Assembly (NCBI GenBank): GCA_963718755.1
Contig: OY970376.1
Location: forward strand, 62,001-126,000
DNA length: 64,000 bases
Source of the DNA: VRUE01 sp963718755
GTDB taxonomy: Bacteria > Actinomycetota > Thermoleophilia > Solirubrobacterales > 70-9
Direction: 5' to 3'
The position numbers and the translations under genes were made by a program. Below, in pieces: positions 15,247 through 23,775 of the stretch. The notes beneath the pieces were generated by a model. It had not been told where the DNA came from. It was given only the letters and a program-made list of their open reading frames with translations, and did not search any database. The first letter of the stretch is position 1. Each line of letters begins with the position of its first letter.

Positions 15247-17490
15247 CTAGTCGCGCCGCTCGCGCTCGCGCCTACGACCGCCACCGCCGCCGCGACCACC
15301 GCGGTCACGGTCGCCACCGTTGCGCCGCGGGCCGCCGTCACCGGAGCCGACCGAGGCCAGCTCCTCAGGCGATTTGCCGGCCACCGATGGGTCGTCGGAG
15401 AGACGCAGGCCGATGCGGCCGCGCTCGCGGTCGACCTCGACCACGGTCACGTCGATCTCATCACCGGAGCTGAGCACGTCGTCGACCGAGTCGACCCTCT
15501 CCCCCGGCTTCACGTTGGAGATGTGGAGCAGCCCATCGGTTCCCTTGACCAGCTCGACGAAGGCGCCGAAGGTGGTCGTCTTGACGACCTTGGCGGCGTT
15601 GTAGCGATCGCCGATCTCGGCCTCCTTGGTCATCGACCCGATTCGCGCCACGCAGGCTTCGACCAGTTCGCCGGTCGGTGCGTAGATGCGGATCGTGCCA
15701 TCGTCCTCGACGTCGATTTCGGCCTCGAACTCCTCGCAGAGAGCCCGGATCGTTTCGCCGCCTTTGCCGATCACGGCGCCGATCTTCTCCTGGTCGATCT
15801 TGATCGCTTCGATCCGCGGCGCGTGCTGGGAGAGCTTCTCGCGCGGGCCGTCGATCGCCTCGGCCATCTTGCCGAGGATGAACTGGCGGCCCTTGTTCGC
15901 CTGCTCGAGCGCGTCGGTGAGAATCTCAAAGGTGACGCCGGTGATCTTGATGTCCATCTGCAGCGCGGTGATCCCGTCTGCGGTGCCGGCGACCTTGAAG
16001 TCCATGTCGCCGAGGTGGTCCTCGACGCCGGCGATGTCGGTGAGGACGATGTAATCGTCGCCCTCCTTGATCAGGCCCATCGCGACGCCGGCGACCGGGG
16101 CAGAGACCGGCACTCCCGCCGCCTGCAGCGCCATTGAAGAGGCGCAGACCGAGCCCATCGAAGAGGAGCCGTTGGACTCCAGCGTCTCCGAGACGACCCG
16201 GATCACGTAGGGGAAGTCCTCCTCGTTCGGAACCGTCGCCACCAGCGCCCGCTCGGCGAGCGCGCCGTGGCCGATGTCGCGGCGCTTCGGGCCGCGCATG
16301 AAGCCGGCCTCCCCGACCGAGAAGGGCGGGAAGTTGTAGTGGTGCCAGAATTTCTTCGAGGTCTCCAGGCCGAGCGTGTCGATCCGCATGTCCATGCGGG
16401 TCGTGCCCAGCGCGACGTTGGAGAGGATCTGGGTCTCACCGCGGGTGAACAGCGCCGAGCCGTGCACGCGCGGGGAGATGTCGACCTCGCACTCGATCGG
16501 CCGGATCTCGTCTTGGGCGCGACCGTCGGGGCGCTTCTTGTCGACGGCGATCGCCTTGCGGATCGTGTCCTTCTCGATCGAGCCGAAAGCAGCCTTGACC
16601 TCGGCCACGCGCTTCTCATCGGTCCCTCCGTCCTCGGACTCGGGCGCGTACTTGGCGACCACCTCGTCCTTGACGTTGTCGATCGCCTCGTAGCGCTCGA
16701 GCTTGCCCTCGGTTGCGATCGCGTCAACCAAGGCTTGGCCATGGGAAGAGCGGATGTCGCTTAGCAGCGACTCGTCGATCGAGGGCGCCTCGACCTCCAT
16801 CTTCTCCTTGCCCGCCTTTTGCTGCAGCTCCTCCATCGCGGCGGTCAGCTTCTTGATCTCCGAGTGGGCGATGTCGAGCGCGTCGAGGATCTCCTGCTCG
16901 GTGACACCGCTGGCGCCCGCCTCTACCATCAGGATCGCCTCGTCGGTGCCGGCCACGATCAGGTCGAGGTCGAGCTCCGCCAGGTCCTCCTCGGAGGGGT
17001 TGACGACGAAGTCGCCGTCGAGCTTGCCGATCCGCACCGCGCCGACGTGGGCGGCGACGGGGACCGGGGAGATCGCCAGCGCCGCGGAGGCGCCGTTCAT
17101 CGCGAGGATGTCGTAGGGGTGGACCTGGTCCACCGACATCGGGATCGCGACGAGCTGGGTCTCGTAGTGCCAGCCCTTCGGGAAGAGCGGCCGGATCGGC
17201 CGGTCGATCATGCGGGCCGTCAGCGTCGCCTTCTCGCTTGATTTGCCCTCGCGACGGAAGAACGAGCCGGGGATTTTGCCCGCGGCGTACATCCGCTCCT
17301 CGATGTCGACGGTGAGGGGAAGGAAGTCCACGTCGCGCAGGCTGCCGACGGTTGCGGTACACAGCACCATCGTGTCGCCGGCCTGGACTACGACCGCGCC
17401 ACCCGCCTGCTTTGCGAGTTTTCCGGTCTCGAAGGAGATCTGGCTGTCGCCGATGTCCGCCGAGACGCGGGTTACGTCAAACATGCTCAT
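15247..17490 (-). CDS. pnp: Polyribonucleotide nucleotidyltransferase (PNPase)
   Basis: Phosphorolytic 3'-5' exoribonuclease, 747 residues. Two RNase PH domains (about 10-235 and 330-560) flank an alpha-helical linker; the second holds SSMGSVCASSMALQAAGVP. A KH domain (EKIGAVIGKGGETIRALCEE) and an S1 domain (TTTFGAFVELVKGTDGLLHI) follow. The last ~40 residues are Gly/Arg/Asp-rich. A clear ribosome site (GGAGG) precedes ATG 17490. The 63-nt leader can form two small hairpins, AGAAC/GTTCT and GGCCG/CGGCC, compatible with the post-transcriptional autoregulation known for pnp leaders, though that is inference. Confidence 0.97.
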   Translation of the reverse strand: MSMFDVTRVSADIGDSQISFETGKLAKQAGGAVVVQAGDTMVLCTATVGSLRDVDFLPLTVDIEERMYAAGKIPGSFFRREGKSSEKATLTARMIDRPIRPLFPKGWHYETQLVAIPMSVDQVHPYDILAMNGASAALAISPVPVAAHVGAVRIGKLDGDFVVNPSEEDLAELDLDLIVAGTDEAILMVEAGASGVTEQEILDALDIAHSEIKKLTAAMEELQQKAGKEKMEVEAPSIDESLLSDIRSSHGQALVDAIATEGKLERYEAIDNVKDEVVAKYAPESEDGGTDEKRVAEVKAAFGSIEKDTIRKAIAVDKKRPDGRAQDEIRPIECEVDISPRVHGSALFTRGETQILSNVALGTTRMDMRIDTLGLETSKKFWHHYNFPPFSVGEAGFMRGPKRRDIGHGALAERALVATVPNEEDFPYVIRVVSETLESNGSSSMGSVCASSMALQAAGVPVSAPVAGVAMGLIKEGDDYIVLTDIAGVEDHLGDMDFKVAGTADGITALQMDIKITGVTFEILTDALEQANKGRQFILGKMAEAIDGPREKLSQHAPRIEAIKIDQEKIGAVIGKGGETIRALCEEFEAEIDVEDDGTIRIYAPTGELVEACVARIGSMTKEAEIGDRYNAAKVVKTTTFGAFVELVKGTDGLLHISNVKPGERVDSVDDVLSSGDEIDVTVVEVDRERGRIGLRLSDDPSVAGKSPEELASVGSGDGGPRRNGGDRDRGGRGGGGGRRRERERRD

Positions 17491-17553
17491 TTAGTTTTCC
17501 TACCTCCGGCCGCCCGGATGACGGCCATCTGCATTCAGAACTCTCGTTCTCTT

Positions 17554-18003
17554 TCAGCTGGGAGAGTACAGGGCGGGAGTGCCAATGACACCGGCGCGGA
17601 TTCCCGACTCGAAGTCACGGCGAACCCGAGCCTCGACCTCCGGCGAGCGACGGTCGGCCTCGAAGCGCTCCAGGTCCAGGCCGAGCCGGTTCGCCCGCTC
17701 CCAGAGATGCGGATCATCGACCCGGCCACGATCGGCATAGAGGGAGTCGACCATCTCGAAGAACCGCCCCTGCTTTCCCGCTGCCTCGGCGGCGGCGTGG
17801 AGGCTCGGCGCGCGCGGGTGCTTGCTGGCGACCGGGAAGTGCCGAAAGGCAACCGATGCCTGCCGCTCGCAGATCTTTTCCCAGGCGGCGGCGCAATGAG
17901 GGCAGGCGAGGTCGGCATAGACGATCAGCGTCTGGCCCTCGCCGCGCAGATGGTCCTGCGGACCGAGCGGCGGAACTGCGGCGCTGGTCAGGTCAGGTGC
18001 CAG
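17554..18003 (-). CDS. DsbA/2-hydroxychromene-isomerase-type thioredoxin-fold protein, CTG start, short C-terminus
   Basis: About 149 residues with YADLACPHCAAAW (CPHC active site of the DsbA family), a helical insert (HLWERANRLGLDLERFEADRR) and the cis-Pro loop GVIGTPALY. It ends three residues after that loop (SPS, stop), whereas family members usually go on for 20 or more. No ATG, GTG or TTG exists in frame before the active site. The likely start is CTG at 18003, preceded by GGAGG with 9-nt spacing and overlapping the peroxiredoxin by 11 nt. No signal peptide, so probably cytosolic, perhaps recycling the neighbouring peroxiredoxin. The family is clear; start and C-terminus are uncertain. 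Confidence 0.72.
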   Translation of the reverse strand: MAPDLTSAAVPPLGPQDHLRGEGQTLIVYADLACPHCAAAWEKICERQASVAFRHFPVASKHPRAPSLHAAAEAAGKQGRFFEMVDSLYADRGRVDDPHLWERANRLGLDLERFEADRRSPEVEARVRRDFESGIRAGVIGTPALYSPS

Positions 18004-18460
18004 ACCCGACGGCCTCCAGCGCGTCGAAAATCAAGTTTGCACCTGGAATCTCGAGCGGGGATGGCGACTCATGCACCCACTCGACCGTACCCTCCTCGTC
18101 GATCAGGACAAGCGAGCGGTTGGCATGGCCGACCTTCTCGATGTAGGCGCCGTAGGCACGCGTTACCTCGCCCTTTGGCTCGAAGTCGGAGAGCAGCGTC
18201 GTGTCGATGCCGAGCTTCTCCTGGAAGGCCTTGTGAGCCCAGGGGTGGTCGATGCTGATCCCGACCATCTCGACTCCCTTCAAGGCGATCTGCGGCTTGA
18301 CCTCCTGGTAGACCGAGAGCTGGTCCGAGCAGACCGGGCTGAAGTCCTGCGGGTAGAAGACGAGAAGGACCTTGCGGCCGCGGTACTCGGAGAGCGAGAC
18401 CTTCTCGCCGTCCTGATTACGCAAAGTGAAGCTAGGGGCGGGTTCCCCCGCGGAGATCAT
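17993..18460 (-). CDS. Peroxiredoxin (AhpC/TSA family)
   Basis: Thiol peroxidase of 155 residues. The peroxidatic motif is FYPQDFSPVCSDQLSVY with Cys44 as the peroxidatic residue. No second cysteine is present, so it is a 1-Cys type (AhpE/Bcp-like). Conserved fold blocks include GEPAPSFTLRNQDGEKVSL and VGISIDHPWAHKAF. ATG 18460 overlaps the rpsO stop (ATGA), so it is translated from the rpsO message. A CPHC protein overlaps its 3' end, which suggests the two work together against peroxides. Finding it between rpsO and pnp is unusual, because those two genes are normally adjacent. Confidence 0.93.
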   Translation of the reverse strand: MISAGEPAPSFTLRNQDGEKVSLSEYRGRKVLLVFYPQDFSPVCSDQLSVYQEVKPQIALKGVEMVGISIDHPWAHKAFQEKLGIDTTLLSDFEPKGEVTRAYGAYIEKVGHANRSLVLIDEEGTVEWVHESPSPLEIPGANLIFDALEAVGSGT

Positions 18461-18726
18461 CTCCGCAGGCCGAGCTCGGCGACCAGGGCGCGGTAGCGCT
18501 CGAGGTCGGTGCGCTCCAGGTAACGGAGCATGCGGCGGCGCTTGCCGACCAGCATCAATAGGCCGCGACGCGAGTGGTGATCTTTGGCATGGGAGCGGAG
18601 ATGCTCGGTGAGCTCGTTGATTCGCTCGGTGAGCAGCGCAATCTGGACCTCGGCCGAACCGGTGTCGCCGTCGGCGCGCCCGTATTTGCCGATCAGCTCG
18701 GTCTTTTTCTCCTTGGCCAGGCTCAT
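18457..18726 (-). CDS. rpsO: 30S ribosomal protein S15
   Basis: Primary 16S rRNA-binding protein, 89 residues, the standard length. Recognised by KKTELIGKYGRADGDTGSAEVQIALLT (key part GDTGSAEVQIALL), then HLRSHAKDHHSRRGLL and the basic GKRRRMLRYL. Start ATG 18726 overlaps the ribF stop (ATGA) and the stop overlaps the peroxiredoxin start, so it is embedded in a tightly coupled operon. I see no separate promoter within the overlapping ends. Confidence 0.98.
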   Translation of the reverse strand: MSLAKEKKTELIGKYGRADGDTGSAEVQIALLTERINELTEHLRSHAKDHHSRRGLLMLVGKRRRMLRYLERTDLERYRALVAELGLRR

Positions 18727-19613
18727 GCGTCGGTGAAGCTAGCACAGACCCGCTTCGCGTCCTCGACGTCAATTCGCATCTGGGCGATCAGCTCCTCGAC
18801 ACTGGGGAAGCGCTTCTCGCCACGCAGCCGCTCGACGAAGGCGACACGCAGGGTGCGGCCATAGAGGTCTTCGGTGCGATCGATCAGGTAGGTCTCGATC
18901 AGCACCCCGCGGCCGCTCTCGAAGGTCGGTCGCACGCCGACGTTGACGGCGGCGGGAACACCGTCGGCAAAGGCGGCGAAAACCCCGTGGCCCGGGATCA
19001 CGAGGCGGTCGTCGGGGACGATATTTGCCGTCGGGAAGCCAAGCTCGCGACCGCGCTGATCGCCCTCGACCACCGTTCCCTCGACCATGAAGGGTGCGCC
19101 GAGGCAGTGTCGCGCGCCCTCCATGTCCCCCGCCGCCACCAGAGCCCTGATACGGGTCGAGGAGACCGTCTCGCCATCGACCTCGACCAGCGGCACGACC
19201 CGGGTCTCAAACTCCTCGCGGGCGGCGAGCATCGCCGGGTCGCCTTTTGCTTTGGCGCCGAAACGGAAGTTCTCGCCAACCGCGACGCTCTCAGCCCCCA
19301 AACGCTCGATCAGCACCTGCTCGATGAACTCCTCGGCGGAGAGCGCCGCGAACTCGCGATCGAACGGGATCACGACCAGCTCGCGCACGCCAAGGCCCTC
19401 GATCACGTCGCGCTTGACGCCGAAGGGCATGATCAGTTTCGGCAGCGCCGAGGGATGGATCACCTCGAGCGGGTGGGGGTCAAAGGTGAGGACGGTGTCC
19501 GCCCCCTTGATCACCGCCTGGTGGCCGCGGTGGACCCCGTCGAAGGTCCCGATCGCGACCTGGCGCGGACGCGGCTCAGCGTCGGGCAGCCTCGTGACCT
19601 CCATCTTGGCCAT
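18723..19613 (-). CDS. ribF: Bifunctional riboflavin kinase / FAD synthetase
   Basis: Makes FMN and then FAD from riboflavin; 296 residues. The N-terminal nucleotidyltransferase domain has AIGTFDGVHRGHQAVI, TFDPHPLEV and VGENFRFG; the C-terminal flavokinase domain has GTVVEGDQRGRELGFPTANI and the catalytic-region NVGVRPTFESG with IETYLID. Some bacterial RibF proteins have a longer linker; this is a compact form. It overlaps truB by one base (TGATG) and rpsO by ATGA. The truB-ribF-rpsO order is widely conserved. Confidence 0.96.
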   Translation of the reverse strand: MAKMEVTRLPDAEPRPRQVAIGTFDGVHRGHQAVIKGADTVLTFDPHPLEVIHPSALPKLIMPFGVKRDVIEGLGVRELVVIPFDREFAALSAEEFIEQVLIERLGAESVAVGENFRFGAKAKGDPAMLAAREEFETRVVPLVEVDGETVSSTRIRALVAAGDMEGARHCLGAPFMVEGTVVEGDQRGRELGFPTANIVPDDRLVIPGHGVFAAFADGVPAAVNVGVRPTFESGRGVLIETYLIDRTEDLYGRTLRVAFVERLRGEKRFPSVEELIAQMRIDVEDAKRVCASFTDA

Positions 19614-20245
19614 CAGCGCATCGCCTCCGCCGCGGCCGGGATCAGCTCGCCGACCCGTTCCACCGAGACCTCCTCACCGGCATCCTCGACCCGGAAGGGG
19701 CCGATCGCGGTGCGGCGCAGCTCGGTGCAGTAGGCGTCGCCCAGGGTCTCGATCAGCGTGCGCACATAGGTTCCGCTGGAGCACTCGATCTCGTAGCGGG
19801 CCGAATCGGCGTCATGATCGAGCAGCTCCGCCCGGTAGACCTCGACCTCGCGCAGCGGCGTCACCACCGCCTCGCCGCGGTGCGCCTTGCGGTAGAGGCG
19901 CTCGCCGCCGACCCGCACCGCCGAGGTCATCGGCACCCGCTGGCGCACCGTGCCGGTCGGCAGCTCGAGCGAGCTCGGCGGCTTGCCGGTCTCGGTCAGC
20001 TCACCTTCAGGATCGCCGCTACTCGAGCGCCAGCCGAGGCGGGCGGTCGCCCGGTAGGTCTTCGGCAAAGCGGTGAGGAAGCGCTGCAAGCGGGTCGCGC
20101 TGCCCAGCAGTACCAGCAACAGGCCGGTGGCGAATGGATCGAGCGTGCCGGCGTGACCAGCCTTGCAGCCTCGCTCGCGTCGCACCCGCTGCACCACGTC
20201 GTGCGAGGTGACGCCAGCCGGCTTGTCGTAGAGCAACACCGTCAA
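19613..20245 (-). CDS. truB: tRNA pseudouridine-55 synthase, short form
   Basis: Converts U55 of tRNA to pseudouridine. KAGHAGTLDPFATGLL carries the catalytic Asp; YDKPAGVTSHDVV and ECSSGTYVRTLIETLG are also diagnostic. The protein is only 210 residues; most bacterial TruB proteins have about 290-310 and end with a PUA-like or TruB_C domain, which is missing here. The listed start is TTG 20245, giving a TTGA overlap with nrnA; a GTG at 20239 would cost only two residues. It lies in the translation-factor operon. Confidence 0.93.
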   Translation of the reverse strand: MTVLLYDKPAGVTSHDVVQRVRRERGCKAGHAGTLDPFATGLLLVLLGSATRLQRFLTALPKTYRATARLGWRSSSGDPEGELTETGKPPSSLELPTGTVRQRVPMTSAVRVGGERLYRKAHRGEAVVTPLREVEVYRAELLDHDADSARYEIECSSGTYVRTLIETLGDAYCTELRRTAIGPFRVEDAGEEVSVERVGELIPAAAEAMR

Positions 20246-21246
20246 GGGTCGAGCTGGCGGGATACCTCGCCACAGAGGAAGGAGACCAGCGCCTCCAGCT
20301 CGAGGTCGGTAGAGAAGCCCGCGGCTCGCTTGTGGCCACCCCCACCACGCTCCCGGGCAATCGCGGAAACGTCGACCTCGCCGTCGCTGGAGCGCAGGCT
20401 GACCTTGCGGGCGGCGCGACCGCGGTCGCCGAGGTCGCGGATCAGCGCCGCGACCCTGGCGCCCTCGACCGAGCGCAGGTGGTCGATGATCCCCTCGGTC
20501 ATCTCCTCGCTGGCGCCGCTTGCCCCGTAGTCCGCAGCCGAGATATAGGCGAGGACCAGCCGGTCCCCGCAGTAGTACTGGATTCCTTCCAGGGCGCGGG
20601 AGAGCAGGCGCAGCTTCTCGATCGGCACATACTCGTAAAGGCGGCGATAGGTCTCGTCTACCTGTACGCCGGCGTCGATCAGGTCGGCGGCGATTCGGTG
20701 GGTGCGAGCGTTGGTGTTCTCATACATGAACTTGCCGGTGTCGGTGACGAGGCCGACATAGAGCGCCGAGGCCATCTCCGGCGTGATCCGCGCTCCGAGC
20801 AGGACGGAGAGCTCGTAGACGATCTCGGCCGTGCTCGAGGCATCGACCTCAACCAGGTTGACGTCGCCGAAGAGCGTGTTGTCGTGGTGGTGATCGATGT
20901 TGATCGTGAAGACGTCCTCGGCGGCGAGGAAGTCGACCGGCATGCGGTCGATGTTGCCGCAGTCGAGGAAGACCGCCGTTCGGTCCGCCATGTCGGCGGG
21001 CGCCTCGTGGAAGACCTCCTCCAGGGGAAGGAAGCGGTACTCGATCGGCAGTGGGAACTCCTTCGAGGCGAGGAACATCACCGAGTCCTTGCCAAGCTGT
21101 TTGAGCAGGTGGTGCATGCCGAGCAGCGAGCCGAGCGCGTCGCCATCGGGACCCTCGTGGGCGGTCAGGATGAAGCGGCCCCGGGCACGGATCTCGGCTG
21201 CGACCCGCTCGATCGCGGTAGCGCCTATATCGGTGGTCTCACTCAT
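20242..21246 (-). CDS. nrnA: DHH-family nanoRNase / pAp phosphatase
   Basis: DHH/DHHA1 phosphoesterase of 334 residues that degrades short oligoribonucleotides and dephosphorylates pAp. The DHH domain includes HEGPDGDALGSLLG and FTINIDHHHDNTLFG with VSTAE-type STAEIVYEL; the DHHA1 domain ends with GGGGHKRAAGF. The position between rbfA and truB is the usual one for actinobacterial NrnA. It overlaps rbfA (ATGA) and truB (TTGA). Confidence 0.95.
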   Translation of the reverse strand: MSETTDIGATAIERVAAEIRARGRFILTAHEGPDGDALGSLLGMHHLLKQLGKDSVMFLASKEFPLPIEYRFLPLEEVFHEAPADMADRTAVFLDCGNIDRMPVDFLAAEDVFTINIDHHHDNTLFGDVNLVEVDASSTAEIVYELSVLLGARITPEMASALYVGLVTDTGKFMYENTNARTHRIAADLIDAGVQVDETYRRLYEYVPIEKLRLLSRALEGIQYYCGDRLVLAYISAADYGASGASEEMTEGIIDHLRSVEGARVAALIRDLGDRGRAARKVSLRSSDGEVDVSAIARERGGGGHKRAAGFSTDLELEALVSFLCGEVSRQLDP

Positions 21247-21581
21247 GGATCTTCTTCTTCGAGCAAACGGGAGATCCTCATTCCCTGCTCTACCGTCGGG
21301 TCGTAGTGGAAGGTCAGGGTCGGGGTGCGCTTCATCCGCGTCTCGGCAGCGATCTTCGACTGCAGGACGCCATGTGAAGAGCGCAGCCCCACAAGCGCAC
21401 CCTCGCGGGCGTCGTCGTCGCCGAGCACGCTGACGTGCACCTTGGCGCTGCGGAGGTCTGGGCTGGTTTCGACCGAGGTCACGGTGACAAAGCCGATGCG
21501 GGGGTCACTCAGTTCGGCTATCGCTGCGCCGACCACCTCGCGAAGCACCTCGTTGATGCGGCGCATGCGGGAGGTGGGCAT
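21243..21581 (-). CDS. rbfA: Ribosome-binding factor A
   Basis: KH-like factor for 30S maturation, 112 residues. Opening TSRMRRINEVLREVVGAAI, then DPRIGFVTVTSVETSPDLRSAKVHVS and the late RTPTLTFHYDPTVEQG match the family. It follows infB by one base and overlaps nrnA by ATGA. The acidic end LLEEEDP is usual for short RbfA proteins. Confidence 0.96.
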   Translation of the reverse strand: MPTSRMRRINEVLREVVGAAIAELSDPRIGFVTVTSVETSPDLRSAKVHVSVLGDDDAREGALVGLRSSHGVLQSKIAAETRMKRTPTLTFHYDPTVEQGMRISRLLEEEDP

Positions 21582-21582
21582 C

Positions 21583-23775
21583 CTAGTCCAGCGTCTGCTC
21601 GACCTGCTTGGTCTCGAAGAACTCCAGCACGTCGGCCTCCTTGACGTCGGCGTAGCCGTCGAGCACGATGCCGCACTCCTGGCCCTCCTCGACCTCCTGC
21701 ACGTTGTCTTTGAACCGTCGCAGGGAGCCGAGCTTTCCGTCCCATATGACGGTGCCCTCGCGGATCAGGCGGACGCTGGCGGTGCGGGTGACCTTGCCCT
21801 CGTTGACGATGCAGCCGGCGATGCGACCGACCTTGGAAGCCTTGAAGGTCTGTTTGACCTCGGCCTCGCCGAGGATCTCCTCTACCTCGACCGCCTCCAG
21901 CATGCCCTCCATCGCGTTGCGCAGGTCTTCGGTGATTTTGTAGATGACCGAGTAGGTGCGGACGTCGACGCCCTCGCGCTCGGCGGCGCGCCGAGCATCG
22001 GCCAGTGGGCGCACGTTGAAGCCGATCACGATCGCTTCAGATGCCGAGGCCAGCATCACGTCGGACTCGTTGATGCCGCCGGTCTGCGAGTGGATGATGT
22101 TGATCCCGACCTGCTCCTGCGGCACTTTGGCGATCTCGTCCTGGAGCGCCTCCAACGAGCCGGCCACATCGGCCTTGAGCACGATGTTGAGCTCCTTGAT
22201 GTCGCCGGCCTGGGCCCGGGAGAAGACCTCCTCGAGGCTGACCTTGCGCGCCTGGCGACGGGCCAGGGCCTCGGTCTTCAGCCGGTTGCCCCGCTCCTGG
22301 GCGAGCTGGCGGGCGCGGCGGTCGTTCTCGACCGCGCGCACATGCTCGCCGGCCTCGCAAACGCCGTCGAAGCCGAGCACCTCGACCGGCATCCCAGGCC
22401 CCGCCTCCTGCACCCGTGCGCCGGTGAAGTCGTGCATCGCCCGCACCCGGCCCCACTGCGCGCCGCCGACCAGCGAGTCTCCGACCCTGAGGGTGCCGCG
22501 CTGTACGAGGATCGTCACGACCGGGCCACGGCCGGGGTCGAGCTGGGACTCGACCACCGTTCCCGAGGCGGGAGCATCGGGGTTGGCGCCGAGCTCCTCC
22601 AGCTCAGAGACGAGCAGGATCATGTCGAGCAGGTTGTCGAGGCCCTCGTGGGTCTTGGCCGAGACGTCGCAGTAGACCGTCTCGCCCCCCCAGTCCTCGG
22701 GCGTCAGCTCATCGGCGGCGAGCTCATTGCGGACCCGGTCCGGCTGCGCCCCCTCCTTGTCGATCTTGTTGACCGCAATCAGGATCGGCACGTCGGCGGC
22801 ACGGGCGTGGTCGATCGCCTCTTTGGTCTGCGGCATGACGCCATCGTCGGCGGCGACGACGACAACGGCTATGTCGGTGACCTTGGCGCCGCGGGCGCGC
22901 ATCGCGGTGAAGGCGGCGTGGCCGGGCGTGTCGAGGAAGGTGATCGTCTTCGCCTCGTGGTGGACCTGGTAGGCGCCGATGTGCTGGGTGATGCCGCCGG
23001 CCTCGCCGGCGGCGACCTCGGTCTCGCGGATCGCATCCAGCAGCGAGGTCTTGCCGTGGTCGACGTGGCCCATGATCGTGACTACGGGCGGCCGGTCGAC
23101 GAGGCTCTCCTCGGCGTCCTCGAACTCGGGCGCCTCGGGCTCCTCATCGGCAGCGGTGACGATCTCGATCTTGCGGTCGTACTCGTCGGCGATCGCCTTG
23201 ATCGACTCGTCCGTGAGGGTCTGGGTCAGGGTCGCCATCTCCCCCATCGTCATCAGCTTCTTGATCACCTCGGCGCTGCCGAGGCCGAGCAGCTCGGCAA
23301 CCTCGCGCACCGTGGCGCCGGAGTTGACCTTGGTCGCCTCCGGCTCGGCCGGCTCCTCAGTTCTGACCGGCGGCTCCTCGAGCAACGGCCGCCGACGCCT
23401 GCCGCCGCGGCGGCGGGGCGGACGCTGGGGCGGCGGGCCGCCCATCTGGTCGCGACGCGCTGCCTGCGAGTCGATGACCACACGGCGTTTCTTCGTCGAA
23501 CCGGAGGGTTTCTTCGCCGCGGCGGCTGGTTTGGCGGCGGCTTTTGGCGGTGCAGCGGCTGCCTCTTTGGCCGGTGCAGCGGGCTTGGCCTCAGCTTTCG
23601 GCTGAGCCTTGGTCGCCGCCGCCCCGTTGCCAGAGAGCGCCTTCAGCGCGTCAGCCTCCTCCACGCTCGAAGCCGCTGCTTTAGCCTCGATCCCGGCCTT
23701 TTTAAGCGCGGCGAGCAGCTCTTTGCTGCTCAACCCTTGAGCTTTGGCAATCTCATGGACGCGCTTTTTAGCCAC
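21583..23775 (-). CDS. infB: Translation initiation factor IF-2
   Basis: GTPase that brings initiator tRNA to the 30S subunit, 730 residues. The N-terminal IF2_N helix (KRVHEIAKAQGLSSKELL) is followed by an Ala/Lys/Pro-rich linker and a basic stretch (RPPRRRGGRRRRPL). The G domain has GHVDHGKTSLLD (about residues 233-244), DTPGHAAFTAM and NKIDKEG. Domains II-IV complete it. The start is GTG 23775, overlapping the nusA stop by one base. No ylxR gene lies between nusA and infB, although one often does. Confidence 0.97.
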   Translation of the reverse strand: MAKKRVHEIAKAQGLSSKELLAALKKAGIEAKAAASSVEEADALKALSGNGAAATKAQPKAEAKPAAPAKEAAAAPPKAAAKPAAAAKKPSGSTKKRRVVIDSQAARRDQMGGPPPQRPPRRRGGRRRRPLLEEPPVRTEEPAEPEATKVNSGATVREVAELLGLGSAEVIKKLMTMGEMATLTQTLTDESIKAIADEYDRKIEIVTAADEEPEAPEFEDAEESLVDRPPVVTIMGHVDHGKTSLLDAIRETEVAAGEAGGITQHIGAYQVHHEAKTITFLDTPGHAAFTAMRARGAKVTDIAVVVVAADDGVMPQTKEAIDHARAADVPILIAVNKIDKEGAQPDRVRNELAADELTPEDWGGETVYCDVSAKTHEGLDNLLDMILLVSELEELGANPDAPASGTVVESQLDPGRGPVVTILVQRGTLRVGDSLVGGAQWGRVRAMHDFTGARVQEAGPGMPVEVLGFDGVCEAGEHVRAVENDRRARQLAQERGNRLKTEALARRQARKVSLEEVFSRAQAGDIKELNIVLKADVAGSLEALQDEIAKVPQEQVGINIIHSQTGGINESDVMLASASEAIVIGFNVRPLADARRAAEREGVDVRTYSVIYKITEDLRNAMEGMLEAVEVEEILGEAEVKQTFKASKVGRIAGCIVNEGKVTRTASVRLIREGTVIWDGKLGSLRRFKDNVQEVEEGQECGIVLDGYADVKEADVLEFFETKQVEQTLD

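Noticed and set aside
14536..16137. Long + strand open frame opposite the M16 peptidase and pnp
   Set aside because: Arg/Asp/His-rich composition with no domain; it crosses two confirmed genes on the other strand.
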